From IMG/VR virus record IMGVR_UViG_3300037233_000077, positions 1 through 29,688 of that record: a stretch of 29,688 nucleotides of DNA. One strand, given 5' to 3'. The notes under the pieces were generated by a model, which ran no database searches, was not told the origin of the DNA, and saw only the letters and a list, made by a program, of their open reading frames with translations. The position numbers were made by a program, and so were the translations under genes. Below, in pieces: positions 1 through 6,574 of this stretch (position 1 is its first letter; each line of letters starts with the position of its first letter). This stretch comes from a virus.

Positions 1-108
1 AAGAACGAAGCCCGCGATTGGCCCGACTGGCGAACATCATCACCCGATCAGGCAATCGAGCATGTACACCCGCTTCCTCTCCCGCCCGCACCCGGCAGCA
101 AGGGGTGA
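1..108 (+). CDS. C-terminal end of a protein cut by the window edge
   Basis: An open frame runs from the first base to a TGA at 106-108 and gives 35 residues rich in proline, with no start in the window. It is probably the tail of an upstream early gene, because the next gene starts only a few bases after its stop and uses the purine-rich bases just before that stop as a ribosome binding site. There is no recognisable domain. It could be a chance open frame, since it is short. Confidence 0.35.
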   Translation, partial: KNEARDWPDWRTSSPDQAIEHVHPLPLPPAPGSKG

Positions 109-112
109 TGGG

Positions 113-271
113 ATGAGGAACAGCTATAAAGGATTTAAGACAATGAAGGTGACGCCGAAGCAAATTGGCCGCGCCATCGTTAACTCACGCAGAATTATCC
201 GCAGCAACAACCCGCCATGGCTTAAGAAGCTGGCTCACGTTGTTCTCGCTCTTTCTGCAACAAAGGGGTGA
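113..271 (+). CDS. small basic hypothetical protein
   Basis: This encodes 52 residues if it starts at ATG 113, which has AAGGGG about 7 bases upstream. A second candidate start is ATG 143, preceded by AAGGA at a good distance, giving 42 residues. The product is rich in Lys and Arg and ends in a hydrophobic stretch (LAHVVLALSA). The bases before this start and before the next one are similar (AAGGGGTGATGGG in both), so the two junctions may be related by duplication. I recognise no family. Confidence 0.45.
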   Translation: MRNSYKGFKTMKVTPKQIGRAIVNSRRIIRSNNPPWLKKLAHVVLALSATKG

Positions 272-278
272 TGGGGCT

Positions 279-494
279 GTGACTCCGGTACAGCGCAAAA
301 CTATTCAGGATGTTTATATTCGCCTGTGCAGCGACAGTCGCTTTCGCCTGAGTATGGCAGAAGCGGCACAATACACAGGGCTGATACTCAAAATTCACGC
401 TCTATCCGTTTGGATAGCCCTCGGCCTTGACAACATGGAGCGCATTGCGAATGGAACGCACAACTGTCTTTCCATGCGAAGCTTAAACCCATGA
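279..494 (+). CDS. hypothetical protein, 71 aa
   Basis: The likely start is GTG 279, 7 bases after the previous stop, with AAAGGGG upstream. An earlier in-frame start exists but would overlap the previous gene by over 100 bases. The product is mostly helical in character, with a central segment (MAEAAQYTGLILKIHALSV) resembling a small helical DNA- or protein-binding fold, but no named family is recognised. Its stop overlaps an ATG (ATGA at 491), so translation of the next frame is probably coupled. Confidence 0.5.
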   Translation: MTPVQRKTIQDVYIRLCSDSRFRLSMAEAAQYTGLILKIHALSVWIALGLDNMERIANGTHNCLSMRSLNP

Positions 495-538
495 AATCCT
501 CCCCCGAGACAATCGCAAAGCTGGAGAGGGCGAAGTGA
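491..538 (+). CDS. possible 15-residue coupling peptide
   Basis: ATG 491 overlaps the preceding stop as ATGA, and the TGA at 536-538 overlaps the GTG start of the next gene as GTGA. The peptide is 15 residues and charged. It may serve only to carry ribosomes from one gene to the next and to cover the GGAGAGGG ribosome binding site of the following gene. The only support is the two stop/start overlaps, so it may not be a real product. Confidence 0.25.
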   Translation: MKSSPETIAKLERAK

Positions 539-720
539 CCCGTAAGGAATTTGAGGCCGCCGAAGAAGATGACTGGCAGACAATCGCCGCGCTGCTCAAG
601 GCAGGGTGTTCGATGCCGCTTCGATTGAAACGGAAATACGACGCCCATCAGGATGATATGAAACGTCGGATGTTCCCGGCGTATTACCGACAGCTTCGCG
701 CAATCCAGGGGGAGCAGTAA
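535..720 (+). CDS. hypothetical acidic/basic small protein, 61 aa
   Basis: It starts at GTG 535, with GGAGAGGG a few bases upstream. The N-terminal half is acidic (an EAAEEDDW stretch) and the C-terminal half basic (KRKYDAHQDDMKRR). No cysteine pairs, membrane segment or known motif is visible beyond one Cys. It belongs to the run of small early genes whose starts overlap the previous stop. The function is unknown. Confidence 0.55.
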   Translation: MTRKEFEAAEEDDWQTIAALLKAGCSMPLRLKRKYDAHQDDMKRRMFPAYYRQLRAIQGEQ

Positions 721-737
721 GTGACTAAGGTAAGCCC

Positions 738-1166
738 GTGATCCCCACCTATCTCTACCCAGACCGCTCTCGCATCAACCACTTGCTTCCAGTGCTCTGG
801 GCCTTCCCATATCTCACATGCAAAGACCTTGGCGAGATCCTGCATTGCAGCCCATCCTTGGTTTCCAAATATGCCTACAAGCTTGGTCTCCCCTCAAGAC
901 TCCGCCAGCCACAATCTACTTGCTCCCGTGGCCACAGCAAGCCTCCCGGCCAGAGCTGCCCCACTTGTTTCTACCTGCGCAAACATAACAGAAAGTTCTC
1001 CAATGTCAGACTCAACCAAAGGCCAGGTCTTGTTAAAGGATCAGTCGGTCACCAAGATAAGCCTGAGTCTAATCCAAGAAGACGAGTCCTGGGTCTTCGA
1101 GTGGGGGCAGAACAGGTTAGTCCTCCCAACCAAGATTGCCATGGAGATAGCGGGCAAGATAGATAG
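738..1166 (+). CDS. HTH and zinc-ribbon-like DNA-binding protein
   Basis: The start GTG 738 has AAGG about 7 bases upstream. Residues about 28-55 (CKDLGEILHCSPSLVSKYAYKLGL) read as a helix-turn-helix. Residues about 61-77 hold Cys-x3-His and Cys-x2-Cys (CSRGH ... CPTC), a pattern of small zinc ribbons. This suggests a phage DNA-binding or regulatory protein. The last 55 residues overlap the next gene in another frame and look non-native (Pro, Arg and Gly rich). The ancestral protein was therefore probably about 90 residues, and the rest is read-through after loss of a stop, or the two genes really do overlap. Confidence 0.6.
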   Translation: MIPTYLYPDRSRINHLLPVLWAFPYLTCKDLGEILHCSPSLVSKYAYKLGLPSRLRQPQSTCSRGHSKPPGQSCPTCFYLRKHNRKFSNVRLNQRPGLVKGSVGHQDKPESNPRRRVLGLRVGAEQVSPPNQDCHGDSGQDR

Positions 1167-1290
1167 CCAGTCGAGCTTCAATGACGGGGTTGAGGCCTGC
1201 GCCATGCAGATACAAACCTATGTGGATAAACAACCAAACGGGGTTCTGCGCGAAATTCCTCGTCTCCTCCGCAACCTAAAACGGGAGTAA
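1003..1290 (+). CDS. hypothetical protein, 95 aa
   Basis: ATG 1003 is the first plausible start of this frame (AGAAAG upstream); earlier in-frame starts lie deep inside the HTH gene. The product opens with MSDSTKGQ and has alternating hydrophobic residues suggesting beta strands (TKISLSLIQEDESWVFEWG), followed by helices. No catalytic motif is seen. It overlaps the preceding gene by 164 bases in a different frame. Confidence 0.6.
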   Translation: MSDSTKGQVLLKDQSVTKISLSLIQEDESWVFEWGQNRLVLPTKIAMEIAGKIDSQSSFNDGVEACAMQIQTYVDKQPNGVLREIPRLLRNLKRE

Positions 1291-1294
1291 CACT

Positions 1295-1540
1295 ATGGGC
1301 AACATCCATCACCTAGCAAGGCAAGAGTCGTTGATTAGGAAACGCCTCCAAGAACCGCTCTCCGTGCGGCAGCACCGGCTTAGCCATATAAGTATCGGCT
1401 CTCCCAGGGAGCCCTTAAACGTAATCGCGCCTATCATGCCAAAGTCTCTCCCCACTCAATACGCGCCAAATCACACCCTGGCCTGGAAGATCATAGCCCT
1501 CGGTATGGCCTCAGCCTTAAAATCAGGTCTATCCAATTGA
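1295..1540 (+). CDS. hypothetical basic protein, 81 aa
   Basis: ATG 1295 follows a GGAG ribosome binding site at about 1284, just inside the end of the previous gene. The product is rich in Arg and His in its first half, with a short hydrophobic helix near its end (LAWKIIALGMASAL). The family is not recognised. Its stop overlaps the TTG start of the next frame (TTGA), a pattern that recurs in this phage. Confidence 0.5.
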   Translation: MGNIHHLARQESLIRKRLQEPLSVRQHRLSHISIGSPREPLNVIAPIMPKSLPTQYAPNHTLAWKIIALGMASALKSGLSN

Positions 1541-1872
1541 AATTTCATTCTCCCGACCGGCCCAGACTATCAGTAACACCCCACTCCCTTGGGGTTGGCC
1601 AATACGTCTGGGATGGTAAGCCAGTCGCTGCCCTGCCAGATTTAATCATTGCTCCAAGGCCAGAAGAGGCCTTTGATATTCAGATCATGCTCCAAAGCAC
1701 TCCTGGCCAATACACTTGGTATGAAGCTATGCTTCCAATGGATCAAATCCCTTTCTTTTTGGCCGCTTGGCTGGCAGACCCAGAGCAGGTAATGGTAGAC
1801 TATTTCAAATATCCTGGGCCAACCAAGAGCCCAGCTGGTAGTGAGGAACTATCCGCAGGGGATTTGTTTTAA
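1537..1872 (+). CDS. hypothetical protein, 111 aa
   Basis: The start is the TTG at 1537, overlapping the preceding TGA. The product ends at the TAA that overlaps the ATG of the next gene. It has aromatic and proline-rich segments (GQYVWDGKPVAALPD; GQYTWYEAMLPMDQIPFF) and an acidic C-terminus. No motif points to a function. It is flanked by small early genes on both sides and is probably co-transcribed with them. Confidence 0.55.
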   Translation: MKFHSPDRPRLSVTPHSLGVGQYVWDGKPVAALPDLIIAPRPEEAFDIQIMLQSTPGQYTWYEAMLPMDQIPFFLAAWLADPEQVMVDYFKYPGPTKSPAGSEELSAGDLF

Positions 1873-2186
1873 TGACTAAGCATTTCGAGAATGGCAAGCT
1901 CATTCGTGTGCATATTCATCTCAATCAGGATGATGCTGATATAATTAAAACCTTTGCTAAGAGTAAAGGCATATCTATAGCTGAATTTACTCGGCAGTCA
2001 GTTCATACAGCGTTACGAGGGCTTAGACCAGGGCAGATTATAGCCTATGATAGAGTCCTTCGCTACGATATGGAAAATGCCCAGCGGTTCTTAACCAGAG
2101 CAATCGCTAGAATACAGAAGCCAAAACAAGGCACTACAATTATAGAGCTGCCGCATAAACATACCAAGCGGAAAAAGAAATGTTAG
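1872..2186 (+). CDS. ribbon-helix-helix DNA-binding protein
   Basis: The start ATG 1872 shares its first base with the TAA of the previous gene. Residues about 11-50 have the ribbon-helix-helix layout: a beta strand (IRVHIHL), a first helix (DDADIIKTFAKSKG) and a second helix (SIAEFTRQSVHTAL). This is the Arc/CopG fold, which usually binds operator DNA as a dimer. The C-terminus is highly basic (HTKRKKK). The gene is AT-rich relative to its neighbours, which suggests separate acquisition. It lies directly upstream of the promoter at 2253-2281, so it is a candidate regulator of that promoter. That role is inferred from position only. Confidence 0.65.
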   Translation: MTKHFENGKLIRVHIHLNQDDADIIKTFAKSKGISIAEFTRQSVHTALRGLRPGQIIAYDRVLRYDMENAQRFLTRAIARIQKPKQGTTIIELPHKHTKRKKKC

Positions 2187-2252
2187 GCACTACACTTGGC
2201 ACACTTTTGCACTACAAAATAGCCCACCACGGCCATTATCCAGACCGTGCCA

Positions 2253-2281
2253 TTGACATACGCCGCACCGCCGTCCATTAT
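2253..2281 (+). promoter_or_regulatory. sigma70-type promoter
   Basis: A perfect -35 TTGACA (2253-2258) is followed by a 17-base spacer and the -10-like CATTAT (2276-2281). Transcription would start near 2288 and run into the gene at 2338 and the recombination/replication genes beyond. The match is to the bacterial housekeeping consensus, so the host polymerase would be expected to read it. Confidence 0.6.
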
Positions 2282-2297
2282 GCACCGTCACGCATCG

Positions 2298-2314
2298 GGC
2301 GCTAAGTACGCGCC
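2298..2314 (+). other. hairpin in the leader of the 2338 gene
   Basis: GGCGC (2298-2302) and GCGCC (2310-2314) form a 5-bp stem with a 7-base loop, between the predicted transcription start and the ribosome binding site. No run of T follows, so it is not an ordinary terminator. It may be an operator half-site pair or a leader structure. Confidence 0.35.
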
Positions 2315-2337
2315 GCAGACCGGGGAACATCACCACC

Positions 2338-2817
2338 ATGGCAATCCATACACCACTCACCATCCTTGGCATCGAATTCTCATTCGTGCAGCGCTACGCG
2401 AAGGGACACGTTTGCAATGAGGCAGAGGCCCGAGTGCTAAACAGCTCCCTCGGTGAAGCCCTGCACAACAATTTCGCGCGGAGAGTCAAGGCAGCGCAGG
2501 AAGCCAACCAAGCGGGGCTACAACCAAGCCATATTGCCAAGCTAAAAGAGGACTTCCTCAAATATGAGTCTGCTTACTTCATTGGCATGGGCTACCAAGA
2601 CCCCATAGTGGCCCTCTCAAGGAAGCTGGCCAAAGAGGCCATATCGGTCCAATTACGCAAGGGCGGCGTTGATCCAAAGTCCAAAGATGAGGCCTGGTTC
2701 GATACCAAGATCGAAGCGGCCCTTGCAGCCAAGCCATACTTTCGCCAGGAGGCCACAAGGAGAATCGAATCTACCCGAGAGGTTGCCTCCCAGGTAATTG
2801 ACGGCCTTGATCTCTAA
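2338..2817 (+). CDS. conserved-looking phage protein of unknown function, 159 aa
   Basis: This is the first gene after the promoter at 2253. ATG 2338 has GGGGA about 11 bases upstream. The segment CNEAEARVLNSSLGEALHNNFARRV (residues about 30-54) resembles a short conserved stretch I associate with uncharacterised proteins common in tailed phages. The rest is helical and lysine-rich, without catalytic motifs. Being first in the operon ahead of recombination and replication genes suggests an early role. Confidence 0.7.
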   Translation: MAIHTPLTILGIEFSFVQRYAKGHVCNEAEARVLNSSLGEALHNNFARRVKAAQEANQAGLQPSHIAKLKEDFLKYESAYFIGMGYQDPIVALSRKLAKEAISVQLRKGGVDPKSKDEAWFDTKIEAALAAKPYFRQEATRRIESTREVASQVIDGLDL

Positions 2818-2819
2818 CC

Positions 2820-3026
2820 ATGAACGAGGGGGAAATTCTCTACCAAGCTCTATCTGCCAAGATTGGCATTGTGGTGAGATGCGGTGATCAGCTCACACTT
2901 GCCCGCCAGCGCCTCTACGCAGCGCGTGAGCGCCTTAAAGACCCCACTCTTGCTGGGTTGCAAATTCGGGCTGGCTTCAATGGCGAGCTGTGGATACTCT
3001 CTGGGGGCCAGCATGAAGCTATCTGA
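2820..3026 (+). CDS. hypothetical protein, 68 aa
   Basis: ATG 2820 lies 2 bases after the previous stop with no strong ribosome binding site, so coupled translation is likely. The product is mostly helical (LTLARQRLYAARERLKD). It overlaps the start of the next gene by 14 bases. No family is recognised. Confidence 0.55.
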   Translation: MNEGEILYQALSAKIGIVVRCGDQLTLARQRLYAARERLKDPTLAGLQIRAGFNGELWILSGGQHEAI

Positions 3027-3213
3027 ACAGGCCACCGCGATGCTGGAGCGAATTGAGGAATACCGTATGGCCGTGCACAAAGTCGCAACCACCAAGCTCG
3101 AAGCGATCCCTCTTGCCTTCGGGGAGCTTCAAGAGGCTGAATACGCCCTCAACCGCTCCGTTCGCATGTTTAGAGAGTCCTACCAGAATGTGAGTCTCCT
3201 CGATGGTGCATAA
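3013..3213 (+). CDS. hypothetical helical protein, 66 aa
   Basis: The start ATG 3013 has GGGGG at 3003-3007. Earlier in-frame starts would lie inside the previous gene. The product is predicted to be almost entirely helical, with Glu/Arg-rich segments (SEQATAMLERIEEYRMAV), and may form a coiled coil. The function is unknown. Confidence 0.55.
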   Translation: MKLSEQATAMLERIEEYRMAVHKVATTKLEAIPLAFGELQEAEYALNRSVRMFRESYQNVSLLDGA

Positions 3214-3421
3214 GCTCAAGGAAGAAACGGTGAGAGTGCATTGTCATATCTATTCGAGAGATATCACTCGGATTGAGGCTATGTTCACACCGAGATTAAA
3301 ATTTGCCACCGCCCTGCGCGAGCTGGTCCGAGTGATGTTGGATCGAATCGAGGCCGAGGCGAAGCAAGGCGTAGCCCCACTCCCCACCATGGATGATCTA
3401 GATTTGGGAGAGCAGGAATGA
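3203..3421 (+). CDS. ribbon-helix-helix-like DNA-binding protein
   Basis: ATG 3203 overlaps the end of the previous gene by 11 bases. Residues about 7-48 follow the ribbon-helix-helix layout: strand (TVRVHCHIY), helix (RDITRIEAMFTP) and helix (FATALRELVRVMLDRIE). The strand resembles that of the 1872-2186 protein (RVHIHL versus RVHCHI), so the two may be distant paralogues. A regulatory role is inferred from the fold alone. Confidence 0.5.
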   Translation: MVHKLKEETVRVHCHIYSRDITRIEAMFTPRLKFATALRELVRVMLDRIEAEAKQGVAPLPTMDDLDLGEQE

Positions 3422-3669
3422 GCACAGAGACCTTACCTGTTCCAACGGACAGCCCATTGGCTGAGGCTACCGTGGATAGCCTAGATGAGCTGTTCCGCCG
3501 CGACCCGCTAAAACTCACCGATGGCGACGTAGACAAGATTGTAGCAGAATTACGCAGAAAGCGCGCCTTATGGGTGCAGGCTGCCGCTGAGGGCAAGACG
3601 AGAGCACCGAAGGAAAAGGCACAAAAGGCAGAGGCAAAGCCTGAGATGGACTTGAGTGATATAATATGA
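3418..3669 (+). CDS. small acidic/basic phage protein, 83 aa
   Basis: It starts at ATG 3418 in an ATGA overlap. The central segment LDELFRRDPLKLTDGDVDKIVAELRRKR is in two pieces of helix and resembles small conserved phage proteins of unknown function that I have seen with this LDELF...DPL...D...IV..LR pattern. The C-terminus is Ala/Lys/Glu-rich and probably disordered. It is flanked by overlapping small genes. Confidence 0.6.
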   Translation: MSTETLPVPTDSPLAEATVDSLDELFRRDPLKLTDGDVDKIVAELRRKRALWVQAAAEGKTRAPKEKAQKAEAKPEMDLSDII

Positions 3670-3860
3670 TGGAATTTAAGCAGCTTGCCGATGCAGCCCT
3701 CTTACTCATAGACTATAACGAAGCTAATAGAGATATTGGCTTCCTCAACAAGTCTATCGCTATGGATCAAGAAAGGCTTACAACTGCGGTAGCGCAGAGA
3801 GACAAGGCAGTCAATAAGCTGGAAGGTATGGGCATAGTTATGCCGGGGGAAAAGCCTTGA
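3666..3860 (+). CDS. coiled-coil hypothetical protein, 64 aa
   Basis: The start is ATG 3666, overlapping the previous TGA. Residues about 20-52 look like a coiled coil (DIGFLNKSIAMDQERL...RDKAVNKLE). The gene is AT-richer than its neighbours. No catalytic residues are apparent. The stop overlaps the TTG start of the next small gene. Confidence 0.55.
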   Translation: MMEFKQLADAALLLIDYNEANRDIGFLNKSIAMDQERLTTAVAQRDKAVNKLEGMGIVMPGEKP

Positions 3861-3979
3861 ACATCAATAGTGACTGGCTCAAAAATCAATTTGCAGAAGC
3901 AAAGCGAGATGTAGAGTTGTGGCCGGAGTGGATGAAGAAGGTAGCACACTTTGACGGTGCAAATCGCTTCCATGACTGA
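3857..3979 (+). CDS. short conserved-looking phage protein with a WPEW motif, 40 aa
   Basis: TTG 3857 overlaps the previous TGA (TTGA) and has GGGGGAAAAG just upstream. The peptide contains LKNQFAEAKRDVELWPEW, which matches a pattern I know from small uncharacterised phage and prophage proteins (a helix followed by W-P-x-W). It ends at 3979, overlapping the start of the nuclease gene by 8 bases. The function is unknown. Confidence 0.5.
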   Translation: MNINSDWLKNQFAEAKRDVELWPEWMKKVAHFDGANRFHD

Positions 3980-4910
3980 GCCAAACCCCTCATTTTCCAA
4001 GGCTCTCCCCGGTCTCCAGATTGCCTGGGACAGCACCTCCATGGGCGCGCTGAAAAAGTGCCCCCGCTTCTACCAATATAACATCGTCGAGGGCTGGGCA
4101 CCCAAAGGCGAGCAGGTCCACTTACATTTCGGCATCCTCTACCATGCATCCTTGGAGCGTTACGATCATGCAAGGGCCGAGCAGAAGTCTCACGATGAAG
4201 CCACCAGGATTGCAGTAAGGTATGCTTTAGAAAATACCTGGGACGTAGGCCTGGGGAGACCATGGATATCCGATCACAACCAGAAAAACCGCGCAACATT
4301 AGTGCGCTCTATAGTCTGGTATTTAGATCAATTCGGCGCGGATGATCCATTCAAGACTATTATCTTGGCCAATGGCAAGCCAGCGGTGGAGCTGAGTTTT
4401 AGGCTGGAACTAGACTACTCTGCCCATATGACCGGGGAGACCTTTCTACTATGTGGCCACTTGGATCGCCTTGTGGAATATCAAGAGAAAGTCTACATCT
4501 CCGACCGTAAAACCACCGGCCATACTTTAGACGAGCGCTACTACGAGCAATTTTCCCCCGACAACCAATTCTCCACCTATGTCTTTGCTGGCAAGGTGGT
4601 CTATGCCAAGCCAATAGAGGGCATAATTGCCGATGCGGCACAGATAGCAGTATCATTTTCTCGCTTCGAGCGCCGAACCATCCCGCGCGCGCAGAGTCAG
4701 CTCGACGAGTGGCACAGAGACCTTGGCTATTGGTTGAACAACGCGCAGGGCTACGCAAAGGCAAACTATTGGCCCCAGAACGATCGCGCCTGCTACGGTT
4801 GTACTTACAGGTCAATATGTAGCAAACCACCTCAGGTACGCGATCAGTGGCTCGCAGCTAACTTTGTGAAAAGACAGTGGAATCCGTTGGCAGTTCGAGG
4901 GGATATCTAA
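3972..4910 (+). CDS. Cas4/AddB-like PD-(D/E)XK nuclease with predicted Fe-S cluster
   Basis: The product is 312 residues from ATG 3972; upstream TTG/GTG starts are possible. Motifs of the RecB/Cas4 nuclease superfamily are in order: Cys30, Gly54-x3-His58, Asp165 in GHLDR, Asp178-x-Lys180 in SDRKT, and Gln199-x3-Tyr203. Cys274, Cys277 and Cys283 follow. One N-terminal plus three C-terminal cysteines is the 4Fe-4S layout of Cas4 and AddB. Such enzymes degrade or resect DNA ends, giving 3' tails for recombination. The gene is directly followed by a RecA-fold ATPase and a probable ssDNA-binding protein, which supports a phage recombination module. There are no Cas genes nearby, so a CRISPR role is unlikely. 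Confidence 0.85.
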   Translation: MTEPNPSFSKALPGLQIAWDSTSMGALKKCPRFYQYNIVEGWAPKGEQVHLHFGILYHASLERYDHARAEQKSHDEATRIAVRYALENTWDVGLGRPWISDHNQKNRATLVRSIVWYLDQFGADDPFKTIILANGKPAVELSFRLELDYSAHMTGETFLLCGHLDRLVEYQEKVYISDRKTTGHTLDERYYEQFSPDNQFSTYVFAGKVVYAKPIEGIIADAAQIAVSFSRFERRTIPRAQSQLDEWHRDLGYWLNNAQGYAKANYWPQNDRACYGCTYRSICSKPPQVRDQWLAANFVKRQWNPLAVRGDI

Positions 4911-4912
4911 AC

Positions 4913-5803
4913 ATGGCTGACCCAAACAAAATCCTATTCATTGGCGAATCCTCTGCCGGCAAGACCTGCGCCCTTGCCTCCCTACTATCCGCTGGCTACA
5001 ACGTGCGCGTGATTGACACAGACAACGGCCTCTCTGCCTTGAAAAATATCATGGAAGACCCCCAATCAAAATACGAGAAAGGCAGCCTGGAGCGCCTCTC
5101 CTATATCACCCTGACCGAACCAATGCGCATGGCAGCGGGCCGTATCATCCCCGCGCGGGCTACAGTGTGGAACAAGGCTGTTGCCATGCTGAACGACTGG
5201 AAAAATGACGATCCGCTTTTAGGCACGGTCTGCAGTCTAGGCGGGGTTCAATCATGGACTGAGAAGGATGTACTGGTGATTGATACCCTCTCCACCATGT
5301 CCCAGGCGGCAGTAAACTTTCATCTCGGTATTAACGGGGCGATAGGCGCGATCCGTACTTCTAACGAGGGGCGCAGAGACATTGGCGCGGCTCAGCAGCT
5401 CATCCGTTCCATGCTCCAACTTCTCTACGATGTAAGTGTCAAGTGCCATGTGATTATCAACTCCCATGTGACCTACGTTCGCCAGGATGGGAGTGGTGAT
5501 CTAACGCCGGGCGAGAACGCCCCAACCCAGGGCTTCCCATCATCCATTGGCCGGGCGCTGAGTCCAGAGATTCCGCGCTACTTCAACGCGGTCCTTATGG
5601 CAAAGGTCATGGGAGCTGGTGCCGCTACGCGGCGCAGAATTTACACTATATCCCAGGGCAACGTCAATCTGAAAAACGTCGCCCCCATGCGAGTAGCCCC
5701 CGAATATGCACAAGAAAGTGGCTTGGCAGAGTACTTCAAGGCCGTCAAAGGAGAAACCAAACCAGATGCGACCATCCCTAATCCTAATAGTGCGGCTGCA
5801 TAA
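4913..5803 (+). CDS. RecA-fold ATPase, Sak4-like recombinase
   Basis: ATG 4913 follows the nuclease stop by 2 bases and has GAGGGGAT upstream. Walker A is at residues 11-18 (GESSAGKT) and Walker B ends at Asp124 (DVLVIDT). The single compact RecA core of 296 residues fits the phage Sak4 group (AAA_24-type), which promotes single-strand annealing or strand exchange together with a phage ssDNA-binding protein. The C-terminal tail is Pro/Asn/Ala-rich. The neighbours (nuclease upstream, DUF669-like protein downstream) fit this. A general AAA ATPase of unknown role is the alternative. Confidence 0.75.
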   Translation: MADPNKILFIGESSAGKTCALASLLSAGYNVRVIDTDNGLSALKNIMEDPQSKYEKGSLERLSYITLTEPMRMAAGRIIPARATVWNKAVAMLNDWKNDDPLLGTVCSLGGVQSWTEKDVLVIDTLSTMSQAAVNFHLGINGAIGAIRTSNEGRRDIGAAQQLIRSMLQLLYDVSVKCHVIINSHVTYVRQDGSGDLTPGENAPTQGFPSSIGRALSPEIPRYFNAVLMAKVMGAGAATRRRIYTISQGNVNLKNVAPMRVAPEYAQESGLAEYFKAVKGETKPDATIPNPNSAAA

Positions 5804-6032
5804 TGAGAACCAGGAAGAGTTCAATGCCGAGTTGCAATTAGACGAAGAGACCCTTCTTGCCGCCTGTGTATCACCTGGCTTTAAGTCTTTAGGAGAACTG
5901 GAGGAACTACAATGGGAAGCTAAAAAACAAGCACGCGATAAGGCACAGGCCAAATTGAGTCAAGATCTCGGCTTGGCCTTCGGTACTATATTATCTGTCC
6001 TTACCAATCACTTTGCCCAGACTAAACACTAA
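5790..6032 (+). CDS. hypothetical helical protein, 80 aa
   Basis: The start is uncertain: GTG 5790 gives 80 residues with a 14-base overlap, while ATG 5766, with AAAGGAG upstream, gives 88. The product is acidic at the N-terminus, with Ala/Lys/Glu helices in the middle (LQWEAKKQARDKAQAKL). It lies between the RecA-fold gene and the probable ssDNA-binding gene, so a minor role in recombination is possible. No family is recognised. Confidence 0.5.
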   Translation: MRLHNENQEEFNAELQLDEETLLAACVSPGFKSLGELEELQWEAKKQARDKAQAKLSQDLGLAFGTILSVLTNHFAQTKH

Positions 6033-6042
6033 TCTTGCCTTA

Positions 6043-6056
6043 GCCGATAGATCGGC
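6043..6056. promoter_or_regulatory. 14-bp palindrome upstream of the ssDNA-binding gene
   Basis: GCCGAT, two bases, then ATCGGC form a near-perfect dyad in the 53-bp gap before the gene at 6086. No long T run follows, so it is more like an operator or a small leader hairpin than a terminator. Confidence 0.35.
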
Positions 6057-6085
6057 ACTTTCCTTCAACCATGGAGCTTTATCCA

Positions 6086-6520
6086 ATGCCTGACTTTTCA
6101 TCTCTCCTTTCCAAGCCGGTCGACGACATTAAGCGCCCGGCAAGCCTACCACCTGGGACGTACTTCGGCACGGTTAAGAATTTCGAAGTGGGGGAGTCTC
6201 CCGAGAAAAAAACCCCTTTCGTCCGGTTCAACTTTGCCCTGACTCATGCCGGGCCGGACATTGACCCCAATGACATGGCCGAGGTGGACCTTTCCAAAAA
6301 GCAACTGCGCCAGGACTATTACATCACCCCTGATGCAGAATATCGCCTCAAGGAGTTCCTTGAGTCAATGAAGATTCCGTCGAAAGGCCGAACCTTCCAG
6401 TCCATGTTGCCCGACGCTATCAGCCAGCCTGTCATGCTGGACGTTGTGCAGCAGCTCAACCAGAAAGACCCTACAGCACCCCCGTACAACAACGTGCGCT
6501 CTTGTAAAGGTGCTCAGTAG
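6086..6520 (+). CDS. probable DUF669-type single-stranded DNA-binding protein
   Basis: ATG 6086 is preferred over ATG 6071 because GGAG at 6073-6076 is then 9 bases upstream. The product is 144 residues. Segments such as MPDFSSLLSKPVDDIKRP, LPPGTYFGTVKNFEVGE and KKTPFVRFNFAL resemble a conserved phage family often found beside Sak4-like recombinases and described as DUF669-like or ssDNA-binding. It would coat single strands made by the nuclease and hand them to the recombinase or polymerase. The assignment rests on remembered resemblance and neighbours; there are no catalytic residues to check. Confidence 0.6.
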   Translation: MPDFSSLLSKPVDDIKRPASLPPGTYFGTVKNFEVGESPEKKTPFVRFNFALTHAGPDIDPNDMAEVDLSKKQLRQDYYITPDAEYRLKEFLESMKIPSKGRTFQSMLPDAISQPVMLDVVQQLNQKDPTAPPYNNVRSCKGAQ

Positions 6521-6549
6521 TCTAGCCTATCCTGCGCCTGCCCAGTGTG

Positions 6550-6574
6550 GCCCCGAGCTGGTTATCTTCGGGGC
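6550..6574 (+). promoter_or_regulatory. hairpin just upstream of the methyltransferase gene
   Basis: GCCCCGA (6550-6556) and TCGGGGC (6568-6574) form a perfect 7-bp stem with an 11-base loop. It ends 7 bases before the AAGGAAG ribosome binding site of the gene at 6596. ATTT follows, too short for a clear terminator. It could attenuate transcription or control methyltransferase translation. Confidence 0.45.

Larger units (their letters stand above)
2187..2337 (+). other. intergenic control region, 151 bp
   Basis: This is the longest gap on the left arm. It holds one consensus-like sigma70 promoter (2253-2281) and a GC-rich hairpin in the transcribed leader (2298-2314). GGGGA lies at 2322-2326, about 11 bases before the next ATG. 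I see no ORF of note on either strand. Confidence 0.6.

Noticed and set aside
829-1002. Upstream extension of the gene at 1003
   Set aside because: It would lie completely inside the HTH/zinc-coding part and has no recognisable content.
2196-2224. Second promoter upstream of 2253
   Set aside because: TTGGCA at 2196 has no good -10 element at 15-19 bases distance.
3972-4910. CRISPR Cas4 gene
   Set aside because: The motif and cysteine pattern fit Cas4, but no cas1, cas2 or repeat array is present and the neighbours are recombination genes, so a phage recombination nuclease is more likely.
6033-6085. Promoter before the ssDNA-binding gene
   Set aside because: TTGCCT with TTTCCT at 17 bases is too far from the consensus; only the dyad is kept.
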